Shown piece after piece: positions 52,265 to 61,165 of a stretch of 64,000 nt of DNA. Origin of the DNA: Lysinibacillus fusiformis (GTDB taxonomy: Bacteria; Bacillota; Bacilli; Bacillales_A; Planococcaceae). The stretch spans positions 1,116,001 through 1,180,000 of the forward strand of contig NZ_PDFK01000001.1 of assembly GCF_002845985.1 (NCBI RefSeq). The letters run 5' to 3'. Under the pieces are notes generated by a model that made no database searches, was not told the origin of the DNA, and saw nothing but the letters and a program-made list of their open reading frames with translations. A program made the translations under genes and the position numbers. The stretch's first letter is position 1, and each line of letters starts with the position of its first letter.

Positions 52265-53266
52265 CTATACGATTTTAATTGTAGAAACAATTTCTCCTAC
52301 TTCCTGCCCTGCGTCATTACGCACAAATGCAGGAGACAAGGCTTTAATACGCTCAATCGTTTCTTGATTTGTATACTGAATTTGTTCCAATACAGAAGCA
52401 ATTACATTCGGCCACGGACTTTCTGAGCCATTCATAATTTTCAAAGCAAAACTTACTCCTTCATTTCGCAAGGCAAAACAGTATACGCCCTGTGCTCCGC
52501 CCTTCGCTACAATATTAGGATCTTTTAATAATGCTGTACAAATAAAGTTTTGAGCCGCAATAATATGATTTTCTTGATTCATGACTGCGCTAAGCTTTAC
52601 TACTGCTTCACGAATTGGTAGATCATCAATTAATTCTGGCCGCGCTAGCTTTAAATAGGCTATTGCCATATTTTTTAGTGGAATGGCAAAGACTGGTGCG
52701 CCACAACCGTCTATTCCTGTATGAATTTTCCCCTCATCATATTCACTCAAATAAGCAATGTATTTTTTTATCATTTGTTGCAATGGATGGTCTGGATGAT
52801 AGTAGTGCTTGAAATCATAACCGTTTGCAAGACATGCAGTTAAAAATCCTAAATGCTTGCCCGCACAATTATGAAATAATCGCCTCTTTTCGTATCCCTG
52901 TTGTATATATTGCGTTTTTGGTTCCTCATTTAATGGATAAGAAGCTGCACATATTAAATCATTTTCATTAACAGGGATCTTTTCCAACAATGAGACCAGC
53001 GCCTCTTGATGATAAAATTCCCCTCTTTGTGACGCCAAAAATAAGGCACTTTCTGTTGAAGTAATCTCGTACTTTTCTATAAAATCAGTCATGAAAATTG
53101 GAATGGCTTGAAATGGTTTGGCTGCAGAACGAAAATACACAGGCTCATAATCCTGGCCAACAGAAACGAATTCTCCCTTTGTTAGATTCACAGCACTCAT
53201 TTGTCCATAATGCACATTTTCCATTAATCCTGAACGATACTCCTTCAAAAATTCTGAGTAAGCCAC
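52265..53266 (-). CDS. asparaginase of the PF06089 (Rhizobium etli type) family
   Basis: 333 residues. Serine-lysine catalytic pairs expected in this family are visible: YFRSAAKPFQA near 46 and HNCAGKHLGFL near 130 (with Cys and Lys). GIDGCGAPVFAIPL and FALKIMNGSESPWP are also typical. It hydrolyses asparagine to aspartate and ammonia and is unrelated to the AnsA/AnsB fold. In this operon it probably acts on Asn or an Asn derivative released from an imported conjugate. It starts 19 bases after the ROK gene's stop. Confidence 0.87.
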   Translation of the reverse strand: MAYSEFLKEYRSGLMENVHYGQMSAVNLTKGEFVSVGQDYEPVYFRSAAKPFQAIPIFMTDFIEKYEITSTESALFLASQRGEFYHQEALVSLLEKIPVNENDLICAASYPLNEEPKTQYIQQGYEKRRLFHNCAGKHLGFLTACLANGYDFKHYYHPDHPLQQMIKKYIAYLSEYDEGKIHTGIDGCGAPVFAIPLKNMAIAYLKLARPELIDDLPIREAVVKLSAVMNQENHIIAAQNFICTALLKDPNIVAKGGAQGVYCFALRNEGVSFALKIMNGSESPWPNVIASVLEQIQYTNQETIERIKALSPAFVRNDAGQEVGEIVSTIKIV

Positions 53267-53284
53267 GAATCAACCAACCTTTCT

Positions 53285-54436
53285 TTAAACAGACAGCAGC
53301 TGCTTTTGTGCTTGTAATGCCGCCCCTTTGACAACTCCCTCTTTTAATTGATTTGAAAACTGCAAATCAAAATAAGGCTGTAGTTCTTTCCATATATACT
53401 GTTTGCATTTTTCACTAAGTAGTTTCTGAAATGTTACATTGTGCTCAATAATTTCTCCACTGACGATGACAGCCTCTGGTTCGTATAAACAAACTAAATT
53501 ATTGATGGCGATAGCTAGAAAAGTGGCTACATCTTGTTGAATATCTACTGCCCATTGCTCACCTTGATCCACACATTGTAAGATTTCTTCTATTGATTGT
53601 ATATTAAGATTTTGGGGTGTTCTTTTTAGCAAAATAACTTCTGAAATATACATCGATAAGCAACCCCTCTTACCACAGTGGCACATTTCACCAAATGGAT
53701 TTATCGTAATATGACTTATCTCTCCTGCTTTATTTTGAATACCACGATACACTTCTCCGTTTAGTAATATGGCTGCTCCGATGCCTGTTCCAATGCCGAC
53801 TAATATGCAATTTGAATAAAGGGGTGTATAGATATCACCGATTTCAGCAATTATTTGCATTTTTAATTCATTATCTACGATGACTTCACAACCAAAAATA
53901 CCATTTAAATCTTCTCTTATATGACAGTTTTCCCATTTCAATTGCTCGGAAGAAACGATAATACCTTCTTCGTTATTAATTACTCCTGGAATCCCTATTC
54001 CAATGCCTAATAATTTTTCCTGAGCAATTTGATATTCTGTCATGATATTAACTATTGAACGTTTTAGTAGATGTACAGCTTCTTCATACTGATGCTTGAT
54101 GCTACATTTGATTTCCTGAAAAGCAATAAGTTTCCCTAAAAAATCTAATATACCAATTCGAATAGTAAAACAATCAATCTCTATCCCTATAGTGTATAAG
54201 GCATCTCCACGCATATGAATTAATGTGGGACGTCTACCAATAGCTGTTTCTTCCGATACTCCTTCAAGAATAAAGCCTTCCGCTTCTAGCTCCTGAACGA
54301 TACGGGTAATAGTCGTAGGGCTCATTTTTGTATACTTTGATAATTGAATTCTTGAAATTGGCGCCATCTGCCTGATTGCGTCAAGCACAATATATTTATT
54401 TTGTCTTCTCATTTGTACTTGATCTTGCTTTTTCAA
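53285..54436 (-). CDS. ROK-family transcriptional regulator
   Basis: 383 residues. An N-terminal winged helix (~10-75, ISRIQLSKYTKMSPTTITRI) is followed by a ROK sugar-kinase-like domain with IGIGIPGVINNEEGI, GIGTGIGAAIL and the zinc-binding HITINPFGEMCHCGKRGCL. Most such proteins bind sugars or sugar phosphates and repress catabolic operons. It lies in the middle of the operon and may control it through the TTATTTTC-N9-GAAAATAA sites near 62830. It could also have kinase activity, but the N-terminal helix favours regulation. Confidence 0.9.
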   Translation of the reverse strand: MKKQDQVQMRRQNKYIVLDAIRQMAPISRIQLSKYTKMSPTTITRIVQELEAEGFILEGVSEETAIGRRPTLIHMRGDALYTIGIEIDCFTIRIGILDFLGKLIAFQEIKCSIKHQYEEAVHLLKRSIVNIMTEYQIAQEKLLGIGIGIPGVINNEEGIIVSSEQLKWENCHIREDLNGIFGCEVIVDNELKMQIIAEIGDIYTPLYSNCILVGIGTGIGAAILLNGEVYRGIQNKAGEISHITINPFGEMCHCGKRGCLSMYISEVILLKRTPQNLNIQSIEEILQCVDQGEQWAVDIQQDVATFLAIAINNLVCLYEPEAVIVSGEIIEHNVTFQKLLSEKCKQYIWKELQPYFDLQFSNQLKEGVVKGAALQAQKQLLSV

Positions 54437-54450
54437 ATTTGATTCAACCC

Positions 54451-55332
54451 CTATTTAAACTTTTCTATGAACTGTACAGCTTCTCTGATGTCTTTTTCGG
54501 GATTTGATCTCACTTCTCGTTCAATAGTTAAATAGCCATTGTATCCGATTTCATGCAAAGCTGAAAAATAAAGCTCGAAATTGACATCCCCTTGACCTAA
54601 TGGAAGTTCTCTGAAAAACTCTCCATTTTCCACCATTTCTTCTATTTTATCATGAGATGTTCCAGAATCGTATCCTAAGTACCCATACACATCTTTTGGA
54701 TTCGTTGGCTGTAATTGAATGCCATCCTTCACATGTGTATGTACAATATAATTCTTTAAAAGTTTAACGCCAGCTACAGGGTCATCATTCGTTACCATTA
54801 CCATATTGGCAGGATCAAAATTAACCGATACACCATTTGTCGAAAGCTTATCTAAAAATTCCTTTAAAGTTCTACTCGTTTCTGGCCCTGTTTCAATCGC
54901 AAAGTAAGCATCTAATGATGTAGCAAATTGCCCTAATTCTTCACAGGCTTCTAGCATCGTTTGATAGATTGGATCATCCTCATTTTCAGGAATGATGCCG
55001 ATATGGGTCGTAACGATCGATGTGCCAAGGTCTTTTGCTAATTGCAGAATCTCCTTCGATTTTTTTATTTTCCAGGCATTTTCATTTTTATCTTGAAAGC
55101 CGTGCCCTCCTAAATCACCACATAATGCAGAAATCTCAAGCCCTAAATCTAAAATATATTGCTTCAATTCTGCTCTTTGTGCAGCATTTAAATGATCTGG
55201 ATCTAGCTCACCTGAAACTGCGTACATCTGCACACCTTGTGCACCAACCTCTTTTGCTTTTTGCAATCCTTCACGAATAGGTAATCTAAAGCTGTCTACA
55301 ATGACGCCAATCCCATTGGTCAATTTCATCAT
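54451..55332 (-). CDS. sugar phosphate isomerase/epimerase-like TIM-barrel protein
   Basis: 293 residues of the AP endonuclease 2/xylose isomerase-like barrel. Metal-ligand strands are FAIETGPETSRT, VSVNFDPANMVMV, IVHTHVKDGIQL and YLTIEREVRSNP. The reaction is unknown: members are isomerases, epimerases, dehydratases or 3-keto-glycoside eliminases. It is one base after the Gfo/Idh gene's stop and so coupled with it. A second barrel protein lies two genes upstream. Confidence 0.87.
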   Translation of the reverse strand: MMKLTNGIGVIVDSFRLPIREGLQKAKEVGAQGVQMYAVSGELDPDHLNAAQRAELKQYILDLGLEISALCGDLGGHGFQDKNENAWKIKKSKEILQLAKDLGTSIVTTHIGIIPENEDDPIYQTMLEACEELGQFATSLDAYFAIETGPETSRTLKEFLDKLSTNGVSVNFDPANMVMVTNDDPVAGVKLLKNYIVHTHVKDGIQLQPTNPKDVYGYLGYDSGTSHDKIEEMVENGEFFRELPLGQGDVNFELYFSALHEIGYNGYLTIEREVRSNPEKDIREAVQFIEKFK

Positions 55333-55333
55333 T

Positions 55334-56392
55334 TTAATAAACGACTTCCTTTCCTTGCATTGCAGAAATATAAATTCCCTCTAAAATTTTCATAATTTCT
55401 ACTCCATCCTCCACAGGTGCAACTGAATCATATTGATGAAGACAGCAATCAACAAACGTATTGATTTCATTCTGAAAGGCTGTTGCAAAATCAAAGGTTA
55501 AATCATTAATTTGAGGATAAATATTTAAAATGGTGTTATGCTCCTCACTTACAATTTTCAACTCAGGCTCTAGTTCTGCTCCACCGTTTGTGCCATATAA
55601 TTTAATACTGATTTCATCTTTTATGGCATGGAGCGTATAAGAAACGTCCACCATTAGTGATGACCCATTTTCAAATGTAATAAGAGCATTCGCTAAGTCT
55701 TCTACTGTATTTTTAGTAGCATCATAGTCTGCTGCTTTATAAAAGGATAAATTTTCAATATGATTTCTATTTCCTAATTGATTGTAGGTATGACCAGTTA
55801 TACGTTTTACTTTTGGTCTACCCATTAAATACCAGCATATATCAATCACATGGACACCCAAATCAATTAATGGGCCTCCACCAGATTTATCAATCTCTGC
55901 GAACCAGCCTCCTGGATTCCCTAACCTTCTGAGGCAGGAAGCTTTAGCATAATAAATATCCCCCAATTTGTTATCGTCAATAAATTGTTTGAGTACTTTG
56001 GTATTCGTTGCAAAACGTCTTACATAGCCGACTTGAAATATTTTACGATGTTTTTCTGCAACCTTTTGAATGTTTAAAGCCTCGGCATAGGTCATGGATA
56101 AAGGCTTTTCGATAAGCACATGTAAGTCATTTTCTAAAGCAAGAATGGCTAATTCGGCATGTGTATTATTCCATGTACAAATGCTTACAGCATCTACATT
56201 TTTGTCTGCAAATAACGCTTCCTTAGAAGAAAAAACATGGGTTGCTCCAAATTGAGCAGCCTTTGCTTTGCCTCGTTCAATAGAGGCATCATACACACCA
56301 TATAACTCAACCGCTGGATTTTTCATATAGGAGCCTAAATGATAATCGGAAATAGAACCTGTACCGATTACACAAACTTTTAATTTATTCAT
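55334..56392 (-). CDS. Gfo/Idh/MocA family sugar dehydrogenase
   Basis: 352 residues from ATG 56392 after AAAGGGGGGAAG; a longer frame has no SD. The N-terminal Rossmann domain starts VCVIGTGSISDYHLGSY and carries the catalytic lysine in LIEKPLSMTYAEA (EKP motif near 95). The C-terminal alpha/beta domain has GGGPLIDLGVHVIDICWYLMG with the conserved His. It oxidises or reduces a sugar or inositol-like polyol with NAD(P). Between two TIM-barrel proteins, it suggests an oxidation-isomerisation or oxidation-elimination sequence. Confidence 0.88.
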   Translation of the reverse strand: MNKLKVCVIGTGSISDYHLGSYMKNPAVELYGVYDASIERGKAKAAQFGATHVFSSKEALFADKNVDAVSICTWNNTHAELAILALENDLHVLIEKPLSMTYAEALNIQKVAEKHRKIFQVGYVRRFATNTKVLKQFIDDNKLGDIYYAKASCLRRLGNPGGWFAEIDKSGGGPLIDLGVHVIDICWYLMGRPKVKRITGHTYNQLGNRNHIENLSFYKAADYDATKNTVEDLANALITFENGSSLMVDVSYTLHAIKDEISIKLYGTNGGAELEPELKIVSEEHNTILNIYPQINDLTFDFATAFQNEINTFVDCCLHQYDSVAPVEDGVEIMKILEGIYISAMQGKEVVY

Positions 56393-56405
56393 GTTCTTCC
56401 CCCCT

Positions 56406-57284
56406 TTAGAGCTTGCATTCGTCCCATAAACGACGCACATTATCCATCCCTATTTTTGAACCAACTTGACAATCTTCCATACCTTCAAACTCCACCACAA
56501 TATAACCATCGTAGCCATAGCCTTTAACAAGCTTTATAATCTCTCGTATATTTAGATCACCATGTCCAACAATCGCTCCTCTGATGTAATTGTTATGAAC
56601 AGTGCGGAACCATTCGCCATCTCCTGGATTTTCATAAAAAGGACGAATATAAAAATCTTTAAAATGCACTGTAGCAGCATAAGAAATATTTTTCATGACA
56701 CCGATTAGAGGTTCTTCATCAATACATAAAAAATTTCCTACATCTAAGGTCGTTTTAAAGTTATCTCTGTTAACCGCATGAATTAATTGCTGTACACGAT
56801 CACTTGTTTGAACATTAAAGCCATGATTTTCAATCGTTGTCGTGATATTAAATTGTTTCGCATAATCTGCAATCAATTGACAGCCTCTAACCATTTCATC
56901 AAAATGGTCATTGTAATAATGAATGGTTGTTTGCTCCTTTGGTAAAGTAAAGAGTGTAACGTCATGGCGCATAATGCTAATCCCCATATGATGTACTACA
57001 TCAACATGTTTTTTTAAGCGTTCAACTTCTTCTAAAAAAGCTTCCTCTGTATCATGGATAAAGTTAGCAGGTAGGGAATAGGCCGATAGCTCTAATCCTA
57101 GCTCCGCTGCTTTCTTTTTAATTTGAGATGCCAGTTCATAGTTATCTACAACAGTAAATTCATAGGGCACTAATTCTACATGTTGTCCTCCGTTGTCAGC
57201 TACCCACTGTAGAACATCAAGAACATTCATTTCTCCCTGCTTCATTTTTTTGACCATACTATATGTGCTTAATCCTACTTTCAT
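56406..57284 (-). CDS. second sugar isomerase/epimerase-like TIM-barrel protein
   Basis: 292 residues from ATG 57284 after AGAGAGG; the frame upstream overlaps oppF and lacks an SD. Barrel strands include TIENHGFNVQTSDR, TTLDVGNFLCIDE, AATVHFKDFYIRP and YIVVEFEGMEDC, giving a Glu-Asp-His-Glu metal site as in xylose isomerase-like enzymes. Only distantly similar to the barrel at 54451, so the two probably do different steps. Substrate unknown. Confidence 0.86.
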   Translation of the reverse strand: MKVGLSTYSMVKKMKQGEMNVLDVLQWVADNGGQHVELVPYEFTVVDNYELASQIKKKAAELGLELSAYSLPANFIHDTEEAFLEEVERLKKHVDVVHHMGISIMRHDVTLFTLPKEQTTIHYYNDHFDEMVRGCQLIADYAKQFNITTTIENHGFNVQTSDRVQQLIHAVNRDNFKTTLDVGNFLCIDEEPLIGVMKNISYAATVHFKDFYIRPFYENPGDGEWFRTVHNNYIRGAIVGHGDLNIREIIKLVKGYGYDGYIVVEFEGMEDCQVGSKIGMDNVRRLWDECKL

Positions 57285-57301
57285 TTGTAAACACCTCTCT
57301 A

Positions 57302-58267
57302 TTAATTGACAAAGTGACATGCAACACTTTGTTCTTCGTTCATTTTTTTCATTTCCGGAATGACTTGCTTACATATATCTGATGCAAGGGGACACCTTGT
57401 ATGGAAGGTACAACCACTTGGCGGATTTTTAGGGTTTGGAATATCACCTATTAACACTTTTTTCTTTTTTCTTAACGTTGGGTCTGCAATTGGTACAGAA
57501 GCAATAAGAGCTTGCGTATAAGGATGCTTAGGATCATTAAATATGGTTTCTTTTCGTCCAATTTCAACAATGGTTCCTAAATACATGACACCAATATAAT
57601 GACTTATATGTTCTACAACACTTAAATCGTGAGAAATAAAGAGATAGGATATTTTAAATTCCTGCTGCAATTGCTTTAATAAATTCAAAATTTGCGATTG
57701 TATCGACACATCCAATGCAGACACAGGCTCGTCAGCAATAATTAATTTTGGTTTTGTTATTAAAGCACGTGCAATGCCTAAACGCTGTCTTTGTCCGCCA
57801 CTGAACTCATGTGCATAGCGATCTGCCTGTTCAGCATTTAATCCAACCACTTCAAGCATTTCGAGTACAAGCTTTTCACGTTCAGCTTTTGAAAGTTTTG
57901 TATGAATTTCTAAAGGCTCCCCAACTAATTCCTTTACCTTCATTCTCGGATTTAATGAAGCATAGGGATCTTGAAAAATCATTTGAACAGTTTGCCTTAA
58001 ATGCTTTAAGTCTGAATGTTTTGCAGTAGCTACTTCTTTTCCATCCACAACGATGCTTCCACTTGTTGGTGCTATTAATCGAGTGATTAATCTGCCGGTG
58101 GTAGATTTTCCACAACCACTTTCTCCTACTAGACTAAATGTCGTACCCTCTTCTATTTCAAAGGAAACATCTATTACGGCATTAACATGTTGCCTTTTTT
58201 GAAATAGTCCACCTGCTATCTGAAAACTCTTTTTTAAATTTTCCACTTTTAAAATACTGTTAGACAT
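57302..58267 (-). CDS. oppF: oligopeptide-type ABC transporter ATP-binding protein (OppF)
   Basis: 321 residues from ATG 58267, which overlaps the oppD stop by 8 bases. Walker A VGESGCGKSTTG, signature EFSGGQRQRLGIARAL, Walker B LIIADEPVSALDV, switch His in FISHDLSVVEHIS. The C-terminal oligopeptide domain has four cysteines in the pattern GCTFHTRCPLASDIC and VACHFVN, typical of a 4Fe-4S or metal site in DppF/OppF. It powers uptake together with OppD. Confidence 0.92.
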   Translation of the reverse strand: MSNSILKVENLKKSFQIAGGLFQKRQHVNAVIDVSFEIEEGTTFSLVGESGCGKSTTGRLITRLIAPTSGSIVVDGKEVATAKHSDLKHLRQTVQMIFQDPYASLNPRMKVKELVGEPLEIHTKLSKAEREKLVLEMLEVVGLNAEQADRYAHEFSGGQRQRLGIARALITKPKLIIADEPVSALDVSIQSQILNLLKQLQQEFKISYLFISHDLSVVEHISHYIGVMYLGTIVEIGRKETIFNDPKHPYTQALIASVPIADPTLRKKKKVLIGDIPNPKNPPSGCTFHTRCPLASDICKQVIPEMKKMNEEQSVACHFVN

Positions 58268-59252
58268 TAGCTTCCACATCCTTTTTCGCATATAGCCAGC
58301 AGCTACATTGACGTGTAGCTGAAATTTTCAATGTCGGTGGACTTTCCTGATGACATATAGACATCGCATGATCACATCGTGGAGCAAATTTACAACCTTT
58401 TGGCATATTTTGCGGGGACGGCACTTGCCCATTGATAGAATCTAATACTTCTTTTTTATCTCCTATTTTAGGTACTGATGCAATTAAACCTTTTGTATAC
58501 GGGTGCTTAGGGCTAGCGAATAGTTCAAAGACATCTGCTTCCTCCACAACCTGCCCTGCATACATAACGACTACCTTATCGCACATTTCAGCAACAACCC
58601 CCAAATCATGTGTAATCAGTAAAATAGCCGTCTCATGTTCTTCCTTTAACTTTTTCATCAGCTCTAATATTTGAGCTTGTATCGTTACATCTAACGCAGT
58701 AGTTGGTTCGTCAGCAATAAGTAGCTTGGGCTGACAGGCCATTGCCATAGCAATCATTATTCGCTGTCTCATTCCTCCTGATAGCTGATGCGGGTATTCA
58801 TGAATGATTTCCTCTGCCCTTCCTATGCCTACACTCTTTAACATTTGGATGGCGTGATGTTTACTTTCGTTCTTTGGCAGCTTCAAATGCATTTCGATTG
58901 CTTCCATTAACTGCTTACCAATCTTTAAAACAGGATTTAAAGAAGTCATAGGCTCTTGGAAAATCATCGCCATTTGCTTGCCACGAATTTTCCGAATTTC
59001 TGATTCAGACATTTTCGTTAAATCCTCTCCATTGAAATGAATAGAGCCATTCACAATTTCACCTGTAGTACCATGAAATAATTGCATGATGGATAATGAC
59101 GTTAAGCTTTTTCCACTACCTGATTCTCCAACTAAGCCTAATATCTCTCCTTTACGGATTGAAAAATTGACACCTCTTAAAATTTTGATTTCTGTTTTAT
59201 CACGCGTAAAGGACGTTTCTAAGTCACTTACTCGCAATACATGTTCTGTCAT
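58260..59252 (-). CDS. oppD: oligopeptide-type ABC transporter ATP-binding protein (OppD)
   Basis: 330 residues from ATG 59252, 7 bases after AAGGAG (the ATG at 59258 is too near). Walker A VGESGSGKSLTS, signature QLSGGMRQRIMIAMAM, Walker B LLIADEPTTALDV and switch His LLITHDLGVVAEM. The C-terminal cysteine pattern CKFAPRCDHAMSIC is that of OppD/DppD. It pairs with OppF. Confidence 0.92.
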   Translation of the reverse strand: MTEHVLRVSDLETSFTRDKTEIKILRGVNFSIRKGEILGLVGESGSGKSLTSLSIMQLFHGTTGEIVNGSIHFNGEDLTKMSESEIRKIRGKQMAMIFQEPMTSLNPVLKIGKQLMEAIEMHLKLPKNESKHHAIQMLKSVGIGRAEEIIHEYPHQLSGGMRQRIMIAMAMACQPKLLIADEPTTALDVTIQAQILELMKKLKEEHETAILLITHDLGVVAEMCDKVVVMYAGQVVEEADVFELFASPKHPYTKGLIASVPKIGDKKEVLDSINGQVPSPQNMPKGCKFAPRCDHAMSICHQESPPTLKISATRQCSCWLYAKKDVEANV

Positions 59253-59263
59253 AGGCATTCTCC

Positions 59264-60160
59264 TTAATTATTTTTAATTTTTGGATCTAACACATCTCGT
59301 AATCCATCACCTATTAAGTTAAATGCTAGTACGGTTAAAAAAATGGCAATACCCGGCATAATGACTACATGAGAAGATGTCCCTAAGTAGTCACGGCCAC
59401 TGCTTAGCATAACTCCCCACTCAGGCATTTCAGGGCTGGCACCTAAGCCTAAAAAGCTCAAACTAGAAGCTGCTAAAATAGCTGTTCCGATACGCATAGT
59501 GACGAAAATAATTAATTCACTAATCGTTTCAGGGAAAATATGTTTCCACAGCACTCTGACATGTGAAGCACCCATTGATTGTGCTGCCTCTACGTATACA
59601 TTTTCTTTCGCATTCAAAGTGGCACCTCGCACTAAACGTGCAAAGGACGGCACACTAAAAATCATGACAGCAATGATGACATTATTAATACCAGGGCCCA
59701 ATAAGGCTACAATGGCAATCGCTAACAATAAATCAGGGAATGAAAACAGTACATCACAGCTACGCATGATGATTTTGTCAATCCAACCACCAAAGTAACC
59801 GCTAATTAAACCTAAAATAGTTCCTAGTATTAAGCCTAAAAATACGGCACTGAAACTCACCATCAAGGATATTTTTGCGCCTACTATTAAACGACTAAAA
59901 ATGTCTCGACCATACTCGTCCGTTCCTGCCAAATGACTGGCACTTGGTCCCTCTAATAAAGCATCATAATTCGGTTCAAACGGATCGTACGGTGCGATAT
60001 AAGGTCCAATAAAAGCAACTACAATTAACAATCCTATAAAGATACTTGCAAACAATGCGGCCTTTTGTTTTTTAAAGGACTTCCAAAATTCTTTAAGAGG
60101 AGAGTATTTCCTTTGTGTTTTTTGCACTTGGCTATTTTGCACAGTAGTTGGTGAAGTCAT
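59264..60160 (-). CDS. oppC: oligopeptide-type ABC transporter permease (OppC)
   Basis: 298 residues. A basic N-terminal tail, one helix (~33-55), the OppC N-region (APYDPFEPN, GTDEYGRDIFSRLIVGAKIS), and five more helices with the coupling loop EAAQSMGASHVRVLWKHIFPE. The second channel subunit, with OppB. It begins 13 bases after the oppB stop. Confidence 0.92.
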   Translation of the reverse strand: MTSPTTVQNSQVQKTQRKYSPLKEFWKSFKKQKAALFASIFIGLLIVVAFIGPYIAPYDPFEPNYDALLEGPSASHLAGTDEYGRDIFSRLIVGAKISLMVSFSAVFLGLILGTILGLISGYFGGWIDKIIMRSCDVLFSFPDLLLAIAIVALLGPGINNVIIAVMIFSVPSFARLVRGATLNAKENVYVEAAQSMGASHVRVLWKHIFPETISELIIFVTMRIGTAILAASSLSFLGLGASPEMPEWGVMLSSGRDYLGTSSHVVIMPGIAIFLTVLAFNLIGDGLRDVLDPKIKNN

Positions 60161-60173
60161 TTTATTCCCTCCC

Positions 60174-61097
60174 TTAAGAATCTAATTGGATTTTTGGGTT
60201 TAACACGGTATAAAGCACATCAACAATTAAATTCACTACAATAAATTCAAATGCGAATAACAGCAGTGCTGATTGAATGACAGGGTAGTCTCGAAATGCA
60301 ATGGAATCGATTAGCAGACGTCCCATCCCTGGAAAGCTAAATACCGTCTCAACTACCACTGAACCCCCTAGTAGAAAACCAAATTGTAAGCCCGCTACCG
60401 TTACAACAGAAATTAAGGAATTTCGTAATGCATGCGTCACAATCACGGAATGTTCCTTTAATCCTTTTGCTCTCCCCGTTCTTATAAAATCAGCTTGTAA
60501 CGTTTCAAGCATGGAAGAACGAGTAAATCGAGCGATCATTGACATAATGCCTGCCCCTAAGGTCAAGGAAGGTAAAATATAACTAGAAAAGCCATCCAAT
60601 CCACCTGTTGGGAATAATCCTAGCTGTACTGAAAATAATTGAATCAACAATAGTCCCAACCAAAATCCTGGAATTGAAATACCAGAAACCGCTGTTACCA
60701 TTCCAAAATAATCAGGCCATTTGTTTTTATTGATGGCTGAAAAAACGCCAATCATTAAACCAATTAATGTAGCCCAAAACATGGAGAGGAAAGTAAGGTG
60801 GAGGGAAGGCATAAACCTTGTTTTAAACATATCAATTACCGGTAATCCAGTTGTTAAGGATGTTCCAAGTTCACCCGTCAACAGATTTTTCATATAATCC
60901 ACGTATTGTTTAAGAATGGGTTTATCTAAACCCAACTCATGCCGTACATTTTCAACATCTTCTAGCGTGGCATCCTTACCAGCTACTAATCGTGCAGGGT
61001 CACCTGGTATTAAATGGATAAACAAGAATGTTAAGATTGAAATAACAATTAATATTGGTATCATTTCAACAATTCTTTTTGCTGTATATTTCCACAA
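60174..61097 (-). CDS. oppB: oligopeptide-type ABC transporter permease (OppB)
   Basis: 307 residues with six hydrophobic helices. The N-terminus is RIVEMIPILIVISILTF and FIHLIPGDPAR follows; the coupling loop is FIRTGRAKGLKEHSVIVTHA; AGLQFGFLLGGSVVVETVFS is the last family block. It makes the channel with OppC. A hairpin (61125-61154) lies between oppA and its SD GGAGGAGG. Confidence 0.92.
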   Translation of the reverse strand: MWKYTAKRIVEMIPILIVISILTFLFIHLIPGDPARLVAGKDATLEDVENVRHELGLDKPILKQYVDYMKNLLTGELGTSLTTGLPVIDMFKTRFMPSLHLTFLSMFWATLIGLMIGVFSAINKNKWPDYFGMVTAVSGISIPGFWLGLLLIQLFSVQLGLFPTGGLDGFSSYILPSLTLGAGIMSMIARFTRSSMLETLQADFIRTGRAKGLKEHSVIVTHALRNSLISVVTVAGLQFGFLLGGSVVVETVFSFPGMGRLLIDSIAFRDYPVIQSALLLFAFEFIVVNLIVDVLYTVLNPKIQLDS

Positions 61098-61124
61098 GAC
61101 AACCTCCTCCTTTCTATGTTGTAG

Positions 61125-61154
61125 AAAAGGAATTGACCATCATCAATTCCTTTT
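61125..61154 (-). terminator. intercistronic hairpin after oppA
   Basis: AAAAGGAATTGA and TCAATTCCTTTT form a perfect 12-bp stem with a 6-base loop and only a short U tract. It probably tunes oppA above the rest of the operon. Confidence 0.65.
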
Positions 61155-61165
61155 ATTGTGCAACA